Shown here piece after piece: positions 41,407 through 49,840 of a stretch of DNA of 56,333 nt. Position 1 is the first letter of the stretch, and the number at the start of each line of letters is the position of its first letter. Made by a program: the position numbers and the translations under genes. Below the pieces are notes generated by a model that saw only the letters and a program-made list of their open reading frames with translations, did not search any database and was not told the origin of the DNA. Origin of the DNA: JBBDIJ01 sp040880485 (lineage in GTDB: Bacteria > Bacteroidota > Rhodothermia > Balneolales > Balneolaceae); NCBI GenBank assembly GCA_040880485.1, contig JBBDIJ010000023.1, positions 1-56,333 of the forward strand, written 5' to 3'.

Positions 41407-42876
41407 CCGGGCGATCTCGCTGCGATCCTGTATCCGGGGACAGGGCTTGTCGAAGATCGATGGAGCAGAAAACAGGGCGCGTGAACGAGCCAGGTCCTGC
41501 TCGTCAAGTGGTATCGCTTCCAGTCGCACGTGCCACTCCCGGACCAGCTCTTTAAAGGGCACTGGCGAATATGCCGCCTCGATCCGACCGGTTCTGTACG
41601 CCTCTTTGAAAGAGGAGACAGGCCGGGTATCCAGCAGGTGGCCCACAAATGAGCCCGAGACAGTGTAGCTGACCACTCCTGGCCTTCGATAAAAACCAAT
41701 AAGCGTCAGGATCTGACGAAGCTCCTCTGCGTCCGGTAGATCCTGCCGGCCGGCGATCATACGGTCCGGGTAGATCGTACTCTCCTCATCAAGGGAGAGC
41801 GCTACAGCGAGTCCTTCCACCAATCCGATGTTACGGCTGGCTCCAAATCGGTTTCCGAATTGTTTGGCCACGATGTGCACCAGTTCATGTTTTAATGAGG
41901 CTTGTGCGCGAGAACGGGTGATGTGGGTCTGATCCTGCCTGAGCCATACCGGCACATAGCTGGTTCGGCCCGCTCCGGTGAGCCTCCTCTTGAACTCCTC
42001 GTCCGGGTAGATATAAGTGTGGATCGGGCGCTCCCTGTAGATCTCCAAATCGAGATCCAGCCGTTCGACGATGTCCAGGAGCCACCCCTCCTGCTCTCCT
42101 GCCATCTGCTCCACCTCTTGCCGATCCATCGCTTCGGCGCTGTGATATAGCCGGAAATGACTGGTTTCGTGAACGGCACCCAGATGGGCCTGCAGCCGCT
42201 CTTCCGGCGATATCCAGCCCCACCGGCTCGCCTGGGAGTGATTGAAGAGAATGGCGGCAAGTGACAGGATGGCGATGGCCCTGTAGAGCCGCTCCTGGCG
42301 AAACTGCGGGAGGGCGGCCAGCAGGACAGCCCAGAGCAGAGTATGCATCCGGAATCCGGCCATCTCGAACGGAAAGAGTACCACCTCTTCATAGATCGGG
42401 CCGGGCCAGTAGCTCCAGATATGGTTGTAGAAGTAGAGTTGCGGAAAGGAGAAAAACTGGGCGAGTGTAGGAATGACTGCGATGAGAAGGGTCAGAAATC
42501 CCGTCCAGAATTCGGGCCTCCAGACCGGCCAGCTACGCACGAGTCGGCCCAGTGCGATGGTGAAGATAATGGAGGGTAGTGGCCCGAAGAGCCAGAAGGC
42601 CGCTCCGTGAATACTGAAGCAACCTGTGGCCAGTGCCAGCAGGAGGAGCGGAAGTGCCCAGCCGGCTGCCACGGAAACGGAGGTGAAAAGCACCTTACGG
42701 GCTACGCCTCCTCTTGCGACAGATACCCCCGACCGGAAAGCGAGCAGGAGGGAAGCCAGGCCCGCGGACTCCCAGTGAAAATCGCGAAGAAGCGGAATGG
42801 CCAGGGATGCAATGCCCACTGCCAACCCGGCCGCGAGGGAGAGAGCGAGTGGGTGTACATTTCGGAGGTCACGCAT
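41266..42876 (-). CDS. Membrane protein with HExxH peptidase-like domain
   Basis: A 536-residue protein. Residues 1-215 contain about six to seven hydrophobic helices. The soluble C-terminal half has HELVH at 330-334 with a following Glu354 in LVEGLA, a gluzincin-like layout of the peptidase MA type. The TYIYPDEEFKRRL segment before it is also typical of that clan. The last 47 residues lie antisense to the M1 peptidase 3' end and may be a non-conserved read-on from a lost stop. I do not recognise the full-length family. It follows proline dehydrogenase by 35 bases on the same strand. Confidence 0.75.
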   Translation of the reverse strand: MRDLRNVHPLALSLAAGLAVGIASLAIPLLRDFHWESAGLASLLLAFRSGVSVARGGVARKVLFTSVSVAAGWALPLLLLALATGCFSIHGAAFWLFGPLPSIIFTIALGRLVRSWPVWRPEFWTGFLTLLIAVIPTLAQFFSFPQLYFYNHIWSYWPGPIYEEVVLFPFEMAGFRMHTLLWAVLLAALPQFRQERLYRAIAILSLAAILFNHSQASRWGWISPEERLQAHLGAVHETSHFRLYHSAEAMDRQEVEQMAGEQEGWLLDIVERLDLDLEIYRERPIHTYIYPDEEFKRRLTGAGRTSYVPVWLRQDQTHITRSRAQASLKHELVHIVAKQFGNRFGASRNIGLVEGLAVALSLDEESTIYPDRMIAGRQDLPDAEELRQILTLIGFYRRPGVVSYTVSGSFVGHLLDTRPVSSFKEAYRTGRIEAAYSPVPFKELVREWHVRLEAIPLDEQDLARSRALFSAPSIFDKPCPRIQDRSEIARLLAPPDVFFALDVGHTLGGVDLYPAHLSGLCGDLQLIGREDPAPGG

Positions 42877-42911
42877 TCGAAATCCGGGGCATCATGAAGG
42901 GTTTGGCGGGG

Positions 42912-43763
42912 TCACTTTTTGAAGAGGTTGGCGAGCAGGAAAAAGACGTTCTCCTTCCGCTCCAGCAGCCGGCGCCGGAAATAAGGGAACCACATCGTCC
43001 CGTAGGGGACATAGATGCGAGCCCGGTATCCGTCTGCTGCAAGCTGGACCATGGTCTCCTCCCGGAGGCCGTACAGCATCTGAAACTCGAAACGATCCTT
43101 CGGAATATCCGATTCCGATGCATAGTCGCGGAGCCAGGTGACCAGCTCGTCGTCGTGTGTCGCAAACCGCGTGAGAGGGGTTCTCTCCAGCAGAATCTTT
43201 CCATACCGCTTGAAGGCTTCACGGATCTCCGGCATCTTCCGAAGCGCTATATCGGCGGGCTCTTTGTATGCACCCTTGCAGAGCCGTACATCGGCCCCCA
43301 TGTCGGCCAGCTCTATGATGTCTCTTTCGGTTCTGTGCAGGGCCGCCTGAATCACAATGCCCACGTGCCCGTTCCAGGTGTCGTGTGCCTCCCTGAAGAG
43401 CCGAAGAGTCGCTTCCGTGTAGCGGGAACTCTCCATATCGATACGAACGAACCGGCCCAGTTTGGAAGCGGTATCCAGTATGGAATGCAGGTGCTTCCGG
43501 CAGAGCTCCTCGTCGATGGAGAGCCCCGTCATAGTCAGTTTGATCGAGATGGAGCCCCGAAGAGAGTGGGCATCCATCTCTTTCAGGAGCTCCTTGTAGT
43601 TTTCAACGGTCTCTTCTGCAACACTTCTCTCCTTTACCTCCTCTCCCAGCAGTACGAGTGAGGTGAGGATACCCATTTCATTGATCTGCCTCACCCTGGG
43701 CAGAGCCTGTTCAAAATGTTCACCTGCAACAAATCGCCTGGCGAGAAAATAGGGCAGTTTCAT
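42912..43763 (-). CDS. Proline dehydrogenase (monofunctional)
   Basis: A 283-residue FAD-dependent proline dehydrogenase that oxidises proline to pyrroline-5-carboxylate at the membrane surface. Start ATG 43763 gives MKLPYFLARRFVAGE. Motifs of the TIM barrel are RGSISIKLTMTGL, RFVRIDMESSRYTEATL, GIVIQAALHRTERDI, ADVRLCKGAYKEP and FEFQMLYGLREE. The RRR basic stretch and the YVPYGTMWFPYFRRRL end block bind the substrate carboxylate. It is the short bacterial form without the P5C dehydrogenase domain, and no P5C dehydrogenase gene is in the window. Confidence 0.92.
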   Translation of the reverse strand: MKLPYFLARRFVAGEHFEQALPRVRQINEMGILTSLVLLGEEVKERSVAEETVENYKELLKEMDAHSLRGSISIKLTMTGLSIDEELCRKHLHSILDTASKLGRFVRIDMESSRYTEATLRLFREAHDTWNGHVGIVIQAALHRTERDIIELADMGADVRLCKGAYKEPADIALRKMPEIREAFKRYGKILLERTPLTRFATHDDELVTWLRDYASESDIPKDRFEFQMLYGLREETMVQLAADGYRARIYVPYGTMWFPYFRRRLLERKENVFFLLANLFKK

Positions 43764-43970
43764 AGATAGCGTCTTCTGTAGAGTGATATCGTGAGCTATA
43801 CGCAGAATCGGTGAAAAGTGTGTATTACGGCCTGCAGACTGCGCATGACACACGGCAGAACCGGGGTAAAAATATAGAAAGGCGAGGTTCAGTGCCAGAC
43901 GCTATTCCTGATCCCGCCTCTGCTTGAAAAACCTGGTGTTCAGATAATCAAAACGCCAACAAGATTTACA

Positions 43971-44110
43971 GAATCGGGATATCCTGTGTATTTTATAGAT
44001 CACACTGACCGGGTCCCGCTGATCGACCAGAAAGGACAGATCAGGAGGCACTACCAGGGAAGTGAACTGGCGGTCAATGAGGTGATCAAAGACATCAACA
44101 AACTTGATAC
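43971..44110 (+). pseudogene. SCO1/SenC C-terminal relic
   Basis: In the 420-base gap before the azurin gene, a plus-strand frame encodes ESGYPVYFIDHTDRVPLIDQ then KGQIRRHYQGSELAVNEVIK and DINKL. This matches the end of SCO1/SenC copper chaperones: the DHT motif with the copper-binding His, then V-x-LID-x-x-G-x-I and the GT/S-E...L-x-x-DI-x-x-L tail. The upstream two-thirds, including the CxxxC site, are missing: the frame closes at 43875-43877 and the sequence before about 43970 does not look SCO1-like. The frame stays open into the azurin gene. It is a 3' remnant. Confidence 0.65.
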
Positions 44111-44183
44111 GATTTCGGGCGGATCGGGCCGGGAGGCTGCTGATTCCGTCGGCAGAACGTATCTATCCAAAACGGGAGCAAAT

Positions 44184-44741
44184 ATGATACGCATCTACAC
44201 ATTCATGGTACTGGCCGGATTCGTTGCGATGGCAGCGGCATGCGGCAACGGTGAAGAGACACCTGAGCAACAAACAACAGCAACCGCAACAGCGGACGAC
44301 GATGTACGAACCATCGAGATTGTCGGTATTGACCGCATGAAATTTGTGGTCGCCGAAGAGCTGGAGGGTGTTACCCTCGGGGAACAAGTCGGTGAAGAGT
44401 TCGTGATCGAATCCATTCAGGCCGCGCCTGGAGAAGAGCTGAGCATTAATTTCGAGACGAGAAGCCAGATTCCGCCAACAGCGATGGCGCACAACTGGGT
44501 TCTTCTCGATCAGGGAACGGATGTCCAGACATTTATTGACCAGTCGGCCGCAGCAGCCAATGACGGTTACATTGCTCCGGCCCTTGAAGATCAGGTGATA
44601 GTGGCCACCGGCATGCTGGGAGGTGGTGATTCTGATACCATAACCTTCACGGTTCCGGACACGCCGGGCGAGTACACCTTCGTCTGCACATTTCCGGGAC
44701 ACTATGGTGGCGGCATGGTGGGGACACTCATCGTAGAGTAA
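44184..44741 (+). CDS. Azurin/plastocyanin-like cupredoxin lipoprotein
   Basis: A 185-residue lipoprotein from ATG 44184 (preceded by GGGAG). The lipobox ends in Cys20. A low-complexity Thr/Ala/Glu linker (about 25-40) leads to an azurin-type cupredoxin domain. Type 1 copper ligands are visible: His103 in MAHNWVL, and Cys168, His173 and Met178 in CTFPGHYGGGM. The Cys-to-His spacing is azurin-like; the His-to-Met spacing is one longer, as in auracyanin-like proteins. It probably carries single electrons in the periplasm. The open frame runs upstream into an SCO1 relic, but translation most likely starts here. Confidence 0.9.
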   Translation: MIRIYTFMVLAGFVAMAAACGNGEETPEQQTTATATADDDVRTIEIVGIDRMKFVVAEELEGVTLGEQVGEEFVIESIQAAPGEELSINFETRSQIPPTAMAHNWVLLDQGTDVQTFIDQSAAAANDGYIAPALEDQVIVATGMLGGGDSDTITFTVPDTPGEYTFVCTFPGHYGGGMVGTLIVE

Positions 44742-44770
44742 CGCCACACCTCTCTTCTCAGAAAGTTAAC

Positions 44771-44804
44771 AGCAGCCGGTTCAGTTTGAGCCGGCTGTTT
44801 TTTT
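44771..44804 (+). terminator. Rho-independent terminator after the cupredoxin gene
   Basis: CAGCCGGTTC (44773-44782) pairs with GAGCCGGCTG (44788-44797) around a five-base loop, with one wobble, followed by seven T. It lies 30 bases after the cupredoxin stop and just before the convergent acyltransferase end at 44809. Confidence 0.88.
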
Positions 44805-44808
44805 ATGT

Positions 44809-45996
44809 CTACAAGCTACGCACCGCCTTCTCTCCCTTCGCCAGGCGTCGGAGGTAGTGCTGCCATTGCAGTACACTGTTGTGCTTCATTGTAAACTGAA
44901 TGGTGCGCTGCGCATCGGTGATGCTGATCTTGTGATTCTGCTCAATGGAGACGGCGCGTATCTCCTCCAACGGAATCTGTTCGCTCACCGAACCGTAGTA
45001 AATGTCGAGATGAGTCTCTCGCAACCGGGCTACCCCCCGGTCCAGCTTGATGAGCTCATGCTCCTTCCCGATCGTGTAGAACTGGCTGCCCAGCTCTTCC
45101 AGAAGGCAGTCGTCCCTCAAAAACTCCATTTCCATGGCTTTGATGCGGTCATACATCTCGACCACGGAGTGGCTCTGCCCGTCCGGATCGATCAGTCTGG
45201 AGTGGTGATCCATACGGTATCGAAACGGGTGGGCACGGCTCAAGACTCTTTTTCCATCGGGTGTGAAGACCGTTGCACTCTCTCCGGTCTCAGGACAGCG
45301 GTAGAGCAGGCGGTGGATTCCGGAGGCGGGCTTCCATGCGCGAATCGGTTTCGCCTCCTCCGGTGGGTTGTACTCCTCAAAATCGAGTTTGGACCGGCAC
45401 GCCTCGGCAAAGGCTTCGTAGTTGTCGAAATCGGAGGAGTGGAGCGGCGTCAGAAATCGAGCTTCCACACTGCTCAGGCGGGGTCGTTTGGCCCAGCGGG
45501 GCCAGGCGAGATGAGACCCATGCAGCTGGATGGGATGAACCGGAATTTTCATCTTCCAGAAGAGCTTCAGGGTGGTTTCGATGAGTGGCTTCGGGCGTCC
45601 ATCCCAGCGCCGTCCGCCTTCAGGGAAGATGACAATTATCCGGTTCTGGCCAATCATTTTGATGACACTGCGAACGATGCCCGGTTCGGGTACATATTTA
45701 CTGGTCGGGACAATCCCGATGCTGTCCATAAAGATTCGGCGAATGGGCCGGTGGAACTGGTCGCGCGTCATGACCCCGGCCGTTGGTTCCCGCGTCAGTC
45801 CCACATTCAGAAAGAAGGGGTCGAAGTAGTTGGAGTGGTTTCCGTAGAGAAAACAGGGGCCGGTGAGAGGCATGTTTTCGGGGTTGGTGATACGAACGTT
45901 AAACAGTTTCTGAGTGGTTCCGATAATCACTTTCCGCATGAAGGGAAAGGTGATCTCCGAATATCCCCGTTCGTTCTTTTTGAAAGTAAAAGCCAT
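44809..45996 (-). CDS. PlsC-type 1-acylglycerol-phosphate acyltransferase-like protein
   Basis: A 395-residue protein. Residues about 25-210 are a PlsC-type acyltransferase: the catalytic motif appears as GNHSNYFDPF (HX4D) and the substrate motif as IFPEGGRR. LHGSHLAWP follows. Residues 245-395 are a second domain with a PH-like or beta-sandwich feel (LDIYYGSVSEQIPLEEIRAV, RTIQFTM) of unknown function. It should act on lysophosphatidic acid or a related lipid at the inner membrane. There is no clear transmembrane helix, so it may be peripheral. It follows the AGCS symporter on the same strand by 63 bases. Confidence 0.82.
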   Translation of the reverse strand: MAFTFKKNERGYSEITFPFMRKVIIGTTQKLFNVRITNPENMPLTGPCFLYGNHSNYFDPFFLNVGLTREPTAGVMTRDQFHRPIRRIFMDSIGIVPTSKYVPEPGIVRSVIKMIGQNRIIVIFPEGGRRWDGRPKPLIETTLKLFWKMKIPVHPIQLHGSHLAWPRWAKRPRLSSVEARFLTPLHSSDFDNYEAFAEACRSKLDFEEYNPPEEAKPIRAWKPASGIHRLLYRCPETGESATVFTPDGKRVLSRAHPFRYRMDHHSRLIDPDGQSHSVVEMYDRIKAMEMEFLRDDCLLEELGSQFYTIGKEHELIKLDRGVARLRETHLDIYYGSVSEQIPLEEIRAVSIEQNHKISITDAQRTIQFTMKHNSVLQWQHYLRRLAKGEKAVRSL

Positions 45997-46059
45997 CGTA
46001 TCGAAAAAGAATTGATTGTTGTCTGAGTCAACTCCCGATGGAAGGTAATGAAAATGCGT

Positions 46060-47424
46060 TTATGAACCTCTCTCCGCCTCTTCGCTATTCAGACGTGCAA
46101 AGTAGTCCCTTGAGGCCTCCATCACTTTGGGTGCTAACAATAGTGAAGCGGTCATGGTCGGTATGGCCATCAAAGCGAACATGCCATCTATCAGATTCAC
46201 CACCATATCTATAGATGTCACCGCGCCAAAGAAGATGGTGAAGATGTAGAAGTAGTTGTAGTAATGTTTGTTGTGGGCTCCGGCAAGAAAGTTGAGGCAT
46301 TTGGTTCCATAGTAGGAGTAGGTGAACATCGTGGTAATACTGAAAATGAAGACACTGATGAGCAGGAGAACGGTGCCGAACACTGGTACTCCCTGCTGAA
46401 AAGCGACAGCGGTCATGGTGATCCCATCCACGTCGGTCAGAGTCCACGCACCGGTCATCAGAATGGCGAGGGCGGTCATTGTACAGATGAGCAGAGTGTC
46501 AATTGCAGGTTCCAGCATGGCTACCAGCCCCTCCCGAACCGGCTCCCTCGTCTTTGCAGCGCCGTGGGCCATCGCTTCCATTCCGATACCCGCTTCGTTG
46601 GAGAACGCTCCCCTGCGAATTCCGTTGGAAATAACGACACCCAGCGCCCCTCCCGCTGCCGCCTGGCCTGTGAAGGCATCAGTCACAATGAGCATCAGGT
46701 AGTAGGGGACATCTACCAGATTCGTGACGATGATGTAAACAACCGTCAATACGTAGATGATCACCATGAGTGGAACGAGCCGGGCCGCCACATGGCCGAT
46801 CCTTCGAATGCCTCCAAAGATGACCAGGGAGACCATCCCCACAAGAATCAGTCCGGTGAGTATGTCGGAGAGGCGGAATCCGGTTTCGGTAAGGGCGCTT
46901 CCCTCCAGCAACATGGTACTGTATCCCAGCCAGTTCTGTTCGGCCAGTACTGTATCTCTCAGAATCTGGGTCAATTGATTGGCCTGAAACATGGGGGAAC
47001 AGCCGATCAGGCCGGCGATGGCAAAGAAGATTGCGAGGGGCTTCCACCTCTTGCCCAGCCCCTCAACAATGTAGTACATCGGGCCACCCTGGATATCGCC
47101 GGCGCTGTCCTGCCCCCGGTACATGATGGACAGTGTACAGCTGAAGAACTTGGTGGCCATACCCACCAGGGCGGTAATCCACATCCAGAAGATGGCGCCC
47201 GGACCGCCCACGCCAATGGCGATGGCTACTCCGCTTATATTCCCCATTCCAACTGTAGCCGCCAGCGCACTGGAGAGCGCCTGAAAGTGGTTAATGTCGC
47301 CCGGAGCGGTCGGGTCGTCGTAACGGCCCGACAGGATTTTGATTCCGTGCCTGATGTGCCTGTAGGGAATAAAACGGCAGTAGAGAAGGAAGAAGATGCC
47401 TCCCCCCACAAGGAGGACGAGCAA
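46060..47424 (-). CDS. AGCS family sodium:amino acid (alanine/glycine) symporter
   Basis: A membrane protein of at least 454 residues with about ten or eleven helices. The family signatures GDINHFQALSSALAATVGMGNISGVAIAI (core LSSALAATVGMGNISG) and RRGAFSNEAGIGMEAMAHGAAKT are complete, so it should import alanine or glycine with sodium. The start is uncertain. TTG 47424 is the first standard start, yet the frame upstream still reads family-like (FLEQFFASFANYAWGTP) to a CTG at 47499, with a stop two codons before it. Translation may begin at CTG or depend on coupling to the upstream marC-type gene, which ends 16 bases before that CTG. Confidence 0.88.
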   Translation of the reverse strand: MLVLLVGGGIFFLLYCRFIPYRHIRHGIKILSGRYDDPTAPGDINHFQALSSALAATVGMGNISGVAIAIGVGGPGAIFWMWITALVGMATKFFSCTLSIMYRGQDSAGDIQGGPMYYIVEGLGKRWKPLAIFFAIAGLIGCSPMFQANQLTQILRDTVLAEQNWLGYSTMLLEGSALTETGFRLSDILTGLILVGMVSLVIFGGIRRIGHVAARLVPLMVIIYVLTVVYIIVTNLVDVPYYLMLIVTDAFTGQAAAGGALGVVISNGIRRGAFSNEAGIGMEAMAHGAAKTREPVREGLVAMLEPAIDTLLICTMTALAILMTGAWTLTDVDGITMTAVAFQQGVPVFGTVLLLISVFIFSITTMFTYSYYGTKCLNFLAGAHNKHYYNYFYIFTIFFGAVTSIDMVVNLIDGMFALMAIPTMTASLLLAPKVMEASRDYFARLNSEEAERGS

Positions 47425-47515
47425 CGGGGTTCCCCAGGCGTAGTTGGCAAACGAGGCGAAAAACTGTTCGAGAAACTCCAGAACGGACTCCGGTTTCAGG
47501 GTTCAGATGCGCGAA

Positions 47516-48193
47516 TCAGAGAGCAATGTTGAAATAGCGTGCGATGCCGCTCAGTATGAACTGTACACTTATCGCCAGAGCGATAAATCCCATCATCCGC
47601 GTCAATACGTTCATGCCGGTCGTTCCCATATAGTTCATGATGAACGGGCCGAGCCGAAGGACAATATAGGCGATGAGAACGACCAGAAAAATAGAAACGA
47701 TATGAACCATGTAGTCTGTCGGGCCGGTGGCCTGGGTTGCGAAACCGATGACCACCGCGATGCTGCCGGGTCCGGATAGCATCGGCATCGCCAGGGGGCT
47801 GAAAGTGATGTCATCTTTTTCCCTTGCTTCCGCTTCATCCTCTTCAGAGAGTTTACGACCGGCTGTGTTGGGGTTCAGCATGGAGTATGCAGCTCGCATG
47901 ATAATGAGCCCACCGGCGATCCGGATGCCGGCAAGGCTGATTCCGAAAAAGTTGAGGATGTAGGTTCCGACCAATAGAAAAGTGACCAGGATGAGCATCA
48001 TATAGATAGTGGTCCACAGTGCGGTTTTGCTCCTCTCTCCGGGTGTGTACCCTTTTGTGAGTGAGAGGAAGATGGGAAGGGCGGCGGTCGGGTTGGCCAC
48101 CGAAAATAGCGAGGTGAAGCTGGCAAAAAAGAGAGCCAGGGCACTCATAAAGAGTACCGAAAGATCGGAGCTGGTATTCAGAAAATCGAGCAT
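47516..48193 (-). CDS. MarC family integral membrane protein
   Basis: A 225-residue protein from ATG 48193 (MLDFLNTSSDLSVLF). About six helices carry the MarC signatures SVANPTAALPIFLSLT near the N-terminus and FSPLAMPMLSGPGSIAVVIG in the middle. MarC/YchE/UPF0056 proteins are membrane proteins of unknown transport role. A much longer open frame upstream lacks homology and crosses the fRMsr gene, so it is rejected. It is divergent from the GAF-domain gene and heads a same-strand series with the AGCS symporter and the acyltransferase. Confidence 0.88.
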   Translation of the reverse strand: MLDFLNTSSDLSVLFMSALALFFASFTSLFSVANPTAALPIFLSLTKGYTPGERSKTALWTTIYMMLILVTFLLVGTYILNFFGISLAGIRIAGGLIIMRAAYSMLNPNTAGRKLSEEDEAEAREKDDITFSPLAMPMLSGPGSIAVVIGFATQATGPTDYMVHIVSIFLVVLIAYIVLRLGPFIMNYMGTTGMNVLTRMMGFIALAISVQFILSGIARYFNIAL

Positions 48194-48279
48194 GGTGGGC
48201 AAAGATAGAGAAGTTTTGGAGAGGGGCGCAAGATGCGTGTATCTTTTAGTTTTCGCGAAAAATAGAGAATGGAGAAAGT

Positions 48280-48735
48280 ATGAATCTGAATGTGGTCCTG
48301 GCAGAAGTGGACAGTATTGTGAAGGGAGCCGGTGAACGGGAGAAGAAACTGCAGGCGATCTGCGAACTGCTGGATCGTGAAGTAAGCCCATTCGACTGGA
48401 CCGGTTTCTATCTGGTTTCGGAGAAGAAGGAGAGAGTTCTGGAGCTGGGGCCCTATGTGGGAGAGGAGACCGACCATACCGAAATCCCATTCGGGCAGGG
48501 TATCTGTGGGCAGGCGGCACAGACGCTGGAGACCTTTGTGGTGCAGGATGTGCGAAAGGAGGGGAACTACCTTGCGTGCAGCCCGGATGTCCGCTCCGAA
48601 ATTGTGGTTCCCGTGATGAAGGGAGAGAGGATGGTCGCCGAACTGGATATCGACTCACACACCGAGGGGGCTATCACGCCGGAGCTGCGGGAGTTGTGCG
48701 AAGCCGTGGCGGTGAAGGTGTCGCGGTTGTTTTGA
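48280..48735 (+). CDS. msrC: Free methionine-(R)-sulfoxide reductase, GAF domain
   Basis: A 151-residue single GAF domain of the fRMsr type, which reduces free Met-R-sulfoxide in the cytoplasm. Diagnostic segments are DWTGFYLV, IPFGQGICGQAAQ, NYLACSPDVRSEIVVP and ELDIDS. Cys76 and Cys100 correspond to E. coli Cys94 and Cys118. The position of E. coli Cys84 is His66, so the resolving pathway probably uses only Cys76 and Cys100 (inference). It is divergent from the marC-type gene. A short orphan frame follows. Confidence 0.88.
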   Translation: MNLNVVLAEVDSIVKGAGEREKKLQAICELLDREVSPFDWTGFYLVSEKKERVLELGPYVGEETDHTEIPFGQGICGQAAQTLETFVVQDVRKEGNYLACSPDVRSEIVVPVMKGERMVAELDIDSHTEGAITPELRELCEAVAVKVSRLF

Positions 48736-48767
48736 TTTCCAGGGAAGACCATGAAGCCATACAGGAT

Positions 48768-49097
48768 ATGAGACTTTTTATGTTTTATACCAGAGTTGAT
48801 GGCCATCATATTGCACATTTCTATAATGGACTTAATACATCCGTAGATTCAGCTCGACAGACGTTTATGCTGGCCAATTCGGATGGAGATGTTCTGAATC
48901 CCGAACCACTGGTAATCCCAGACAGATACTCTATATTGAGAGGCGGACGGAGGGTGCTGGAACAATCAGGGATATTGCTTGCGAGATTTGACTGGCCTCG
49001 CTTGCAACCTGTCCTGCTGATACTGGCATCAGTCTGTGCGGAGGAAATTGACGGCCTGCCGACTCCGGTAGAACCCGCCTACAGCCAACCCAGTTGA
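48768..49097 (+). CDS. Hypothetical 109-residue protein
   Basis: An open frame in the space between the fRMsr gene and the convergent ABC ATPase, starting at ATG 48768 (MRLFMFYTRVDGHHIAHF). I do not recognise it. The first part is less G+C-rich than neighbouring genes and has no hydrophobic segment or motif. The end (LPTPVEPAYSQPS) overlaps the ATPase 3' end by 19 bases. There is a weak purine-rich stretch (ACAGGA) before the ATG. It could equally be a decayed gene tail. Nothing else is seen in the region. Confidence 0.4.
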   Translation: MRLFMFYTRVDGHHIAHFYNGLNTSVDSARQTFMLANSDGDVLNPEPLVIPDRYSILRGGRRVLEQSGILLARFDWPRLQPVLLILASVCAEEIDGLPTPVEPAYSQPS

Positions 49098-49840
49098 TCT
49101 TCACCTCTGTTCTTCACATCCAGATAGCGTTCGAAGATTTCGCTCAGGCTCTCCTCTTTTTGAAGCTCTTTTCGGCTCTCCGCATCCAGATAAGCCGCGA
49201 TCTTCCCTTCATGCAGGATCGCTATGTCGTCACAGAGGTTCTCTACCACCTCCAGGATGTGGCTGGTAATAAATATGGTGGAACCCCTCTCCTTCATCTT
49301 TCGAAGGACCGTCTTCATGCGACCGATCGAAATGACATCCACACTCTCAAATGGTTCATCCAGAAAGAGAATTTGCGGGCGTGTGAGTACCGCTGCACAG
49401 AAAGCGAGCTTTTTGCGGCTGCCGGAGGAGAGCTTGCGCACTTTTACATAGATAAACTGCTCGATTTCGAACCAGGTGAGCAGCGAGTTGATCCGGTCGT
49501 TCAGTTCCCGGTCGCGAATGTCATACATTTCGCAGACGTACGTAAGAAATTCGTAGCAGGTAAAGCTCTCGAAGAGAAGGGGCGGCTGAAGAACCGTTGC
49601 GATCTCCCTTTTTATGGCCAGCTCGTTCCGGCTGTTCAGCTCCATCCCGTTTAGTAATACCCTGCCGCTGTCGCGCGCGAGTAGGCCGGTCAGAATGCCG
49701 ATAACGGTACTCTTTCCGGCGCCGTTGGGCCCGATCAGACCGAAGATATTCGCGGCCGGCACATCCAGATTCAGGTCGCGTAGCACGGGGGTGCCGTCAT
49801 ACGACTTGTTCAGTTTTTCAATCGTCAGAGCTGATTCCAT
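49079..49840 (-). CDS. ABC transporter ATP-binding protein
   Basis: A 253-residue ABC ATPase from ATG 49840. Walker A is GPNGAGKST near residue 37, the signature is LSSGSRKKLAFCAAV (SSGS variant), Walker B is ILFLDEPFESVD and the switch region is FITSHILEV. The form resembles ABC-2 type exporters (CcmA/NodI-like ATPases). Its start overlaps the end of the permease gene by 16 bases, so the two proteins are translationally coupled partners. The exported substrate is unknown. Confidence 0.9.
   Translation of the reverse strand: MESALTIEKLNKSYDGTPVLRDLNLDVPAANIFGLIGPNGAGKSTVIGILTGLLARDSGRVLLNGMELNSRNELAIKREIATVLQPPLLFESFTCYEFLTYVCEMYDIRDRELNDRINSLLTWFEIEQFIYVKVRKLSSGSRKKLAFCAAVLTRPQILFLDEPFESVDVISIGRMKTVLRKMKERGSTIFITSHILEVVENLCDDIAILHEGKIAAYLDAESRKELQKEESLSEIFERYLDVKNRGEDQLGWL

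Noticed and set aside
44857..46026. Plus-strand 389-codon frame opposite the acyltransferase
   Set aside because: Composition and lack of motifs indicate an antisense shadow of the acyltransferase gene.
46264..47532. Plus-strand 422-codon frame opposite the AGCS symporter
   Set aside because: The opposite strand has a complete transporter with family signatures, and this frame is His/Gly/Asp-rich nonsense typical of antisense to membrane helices.
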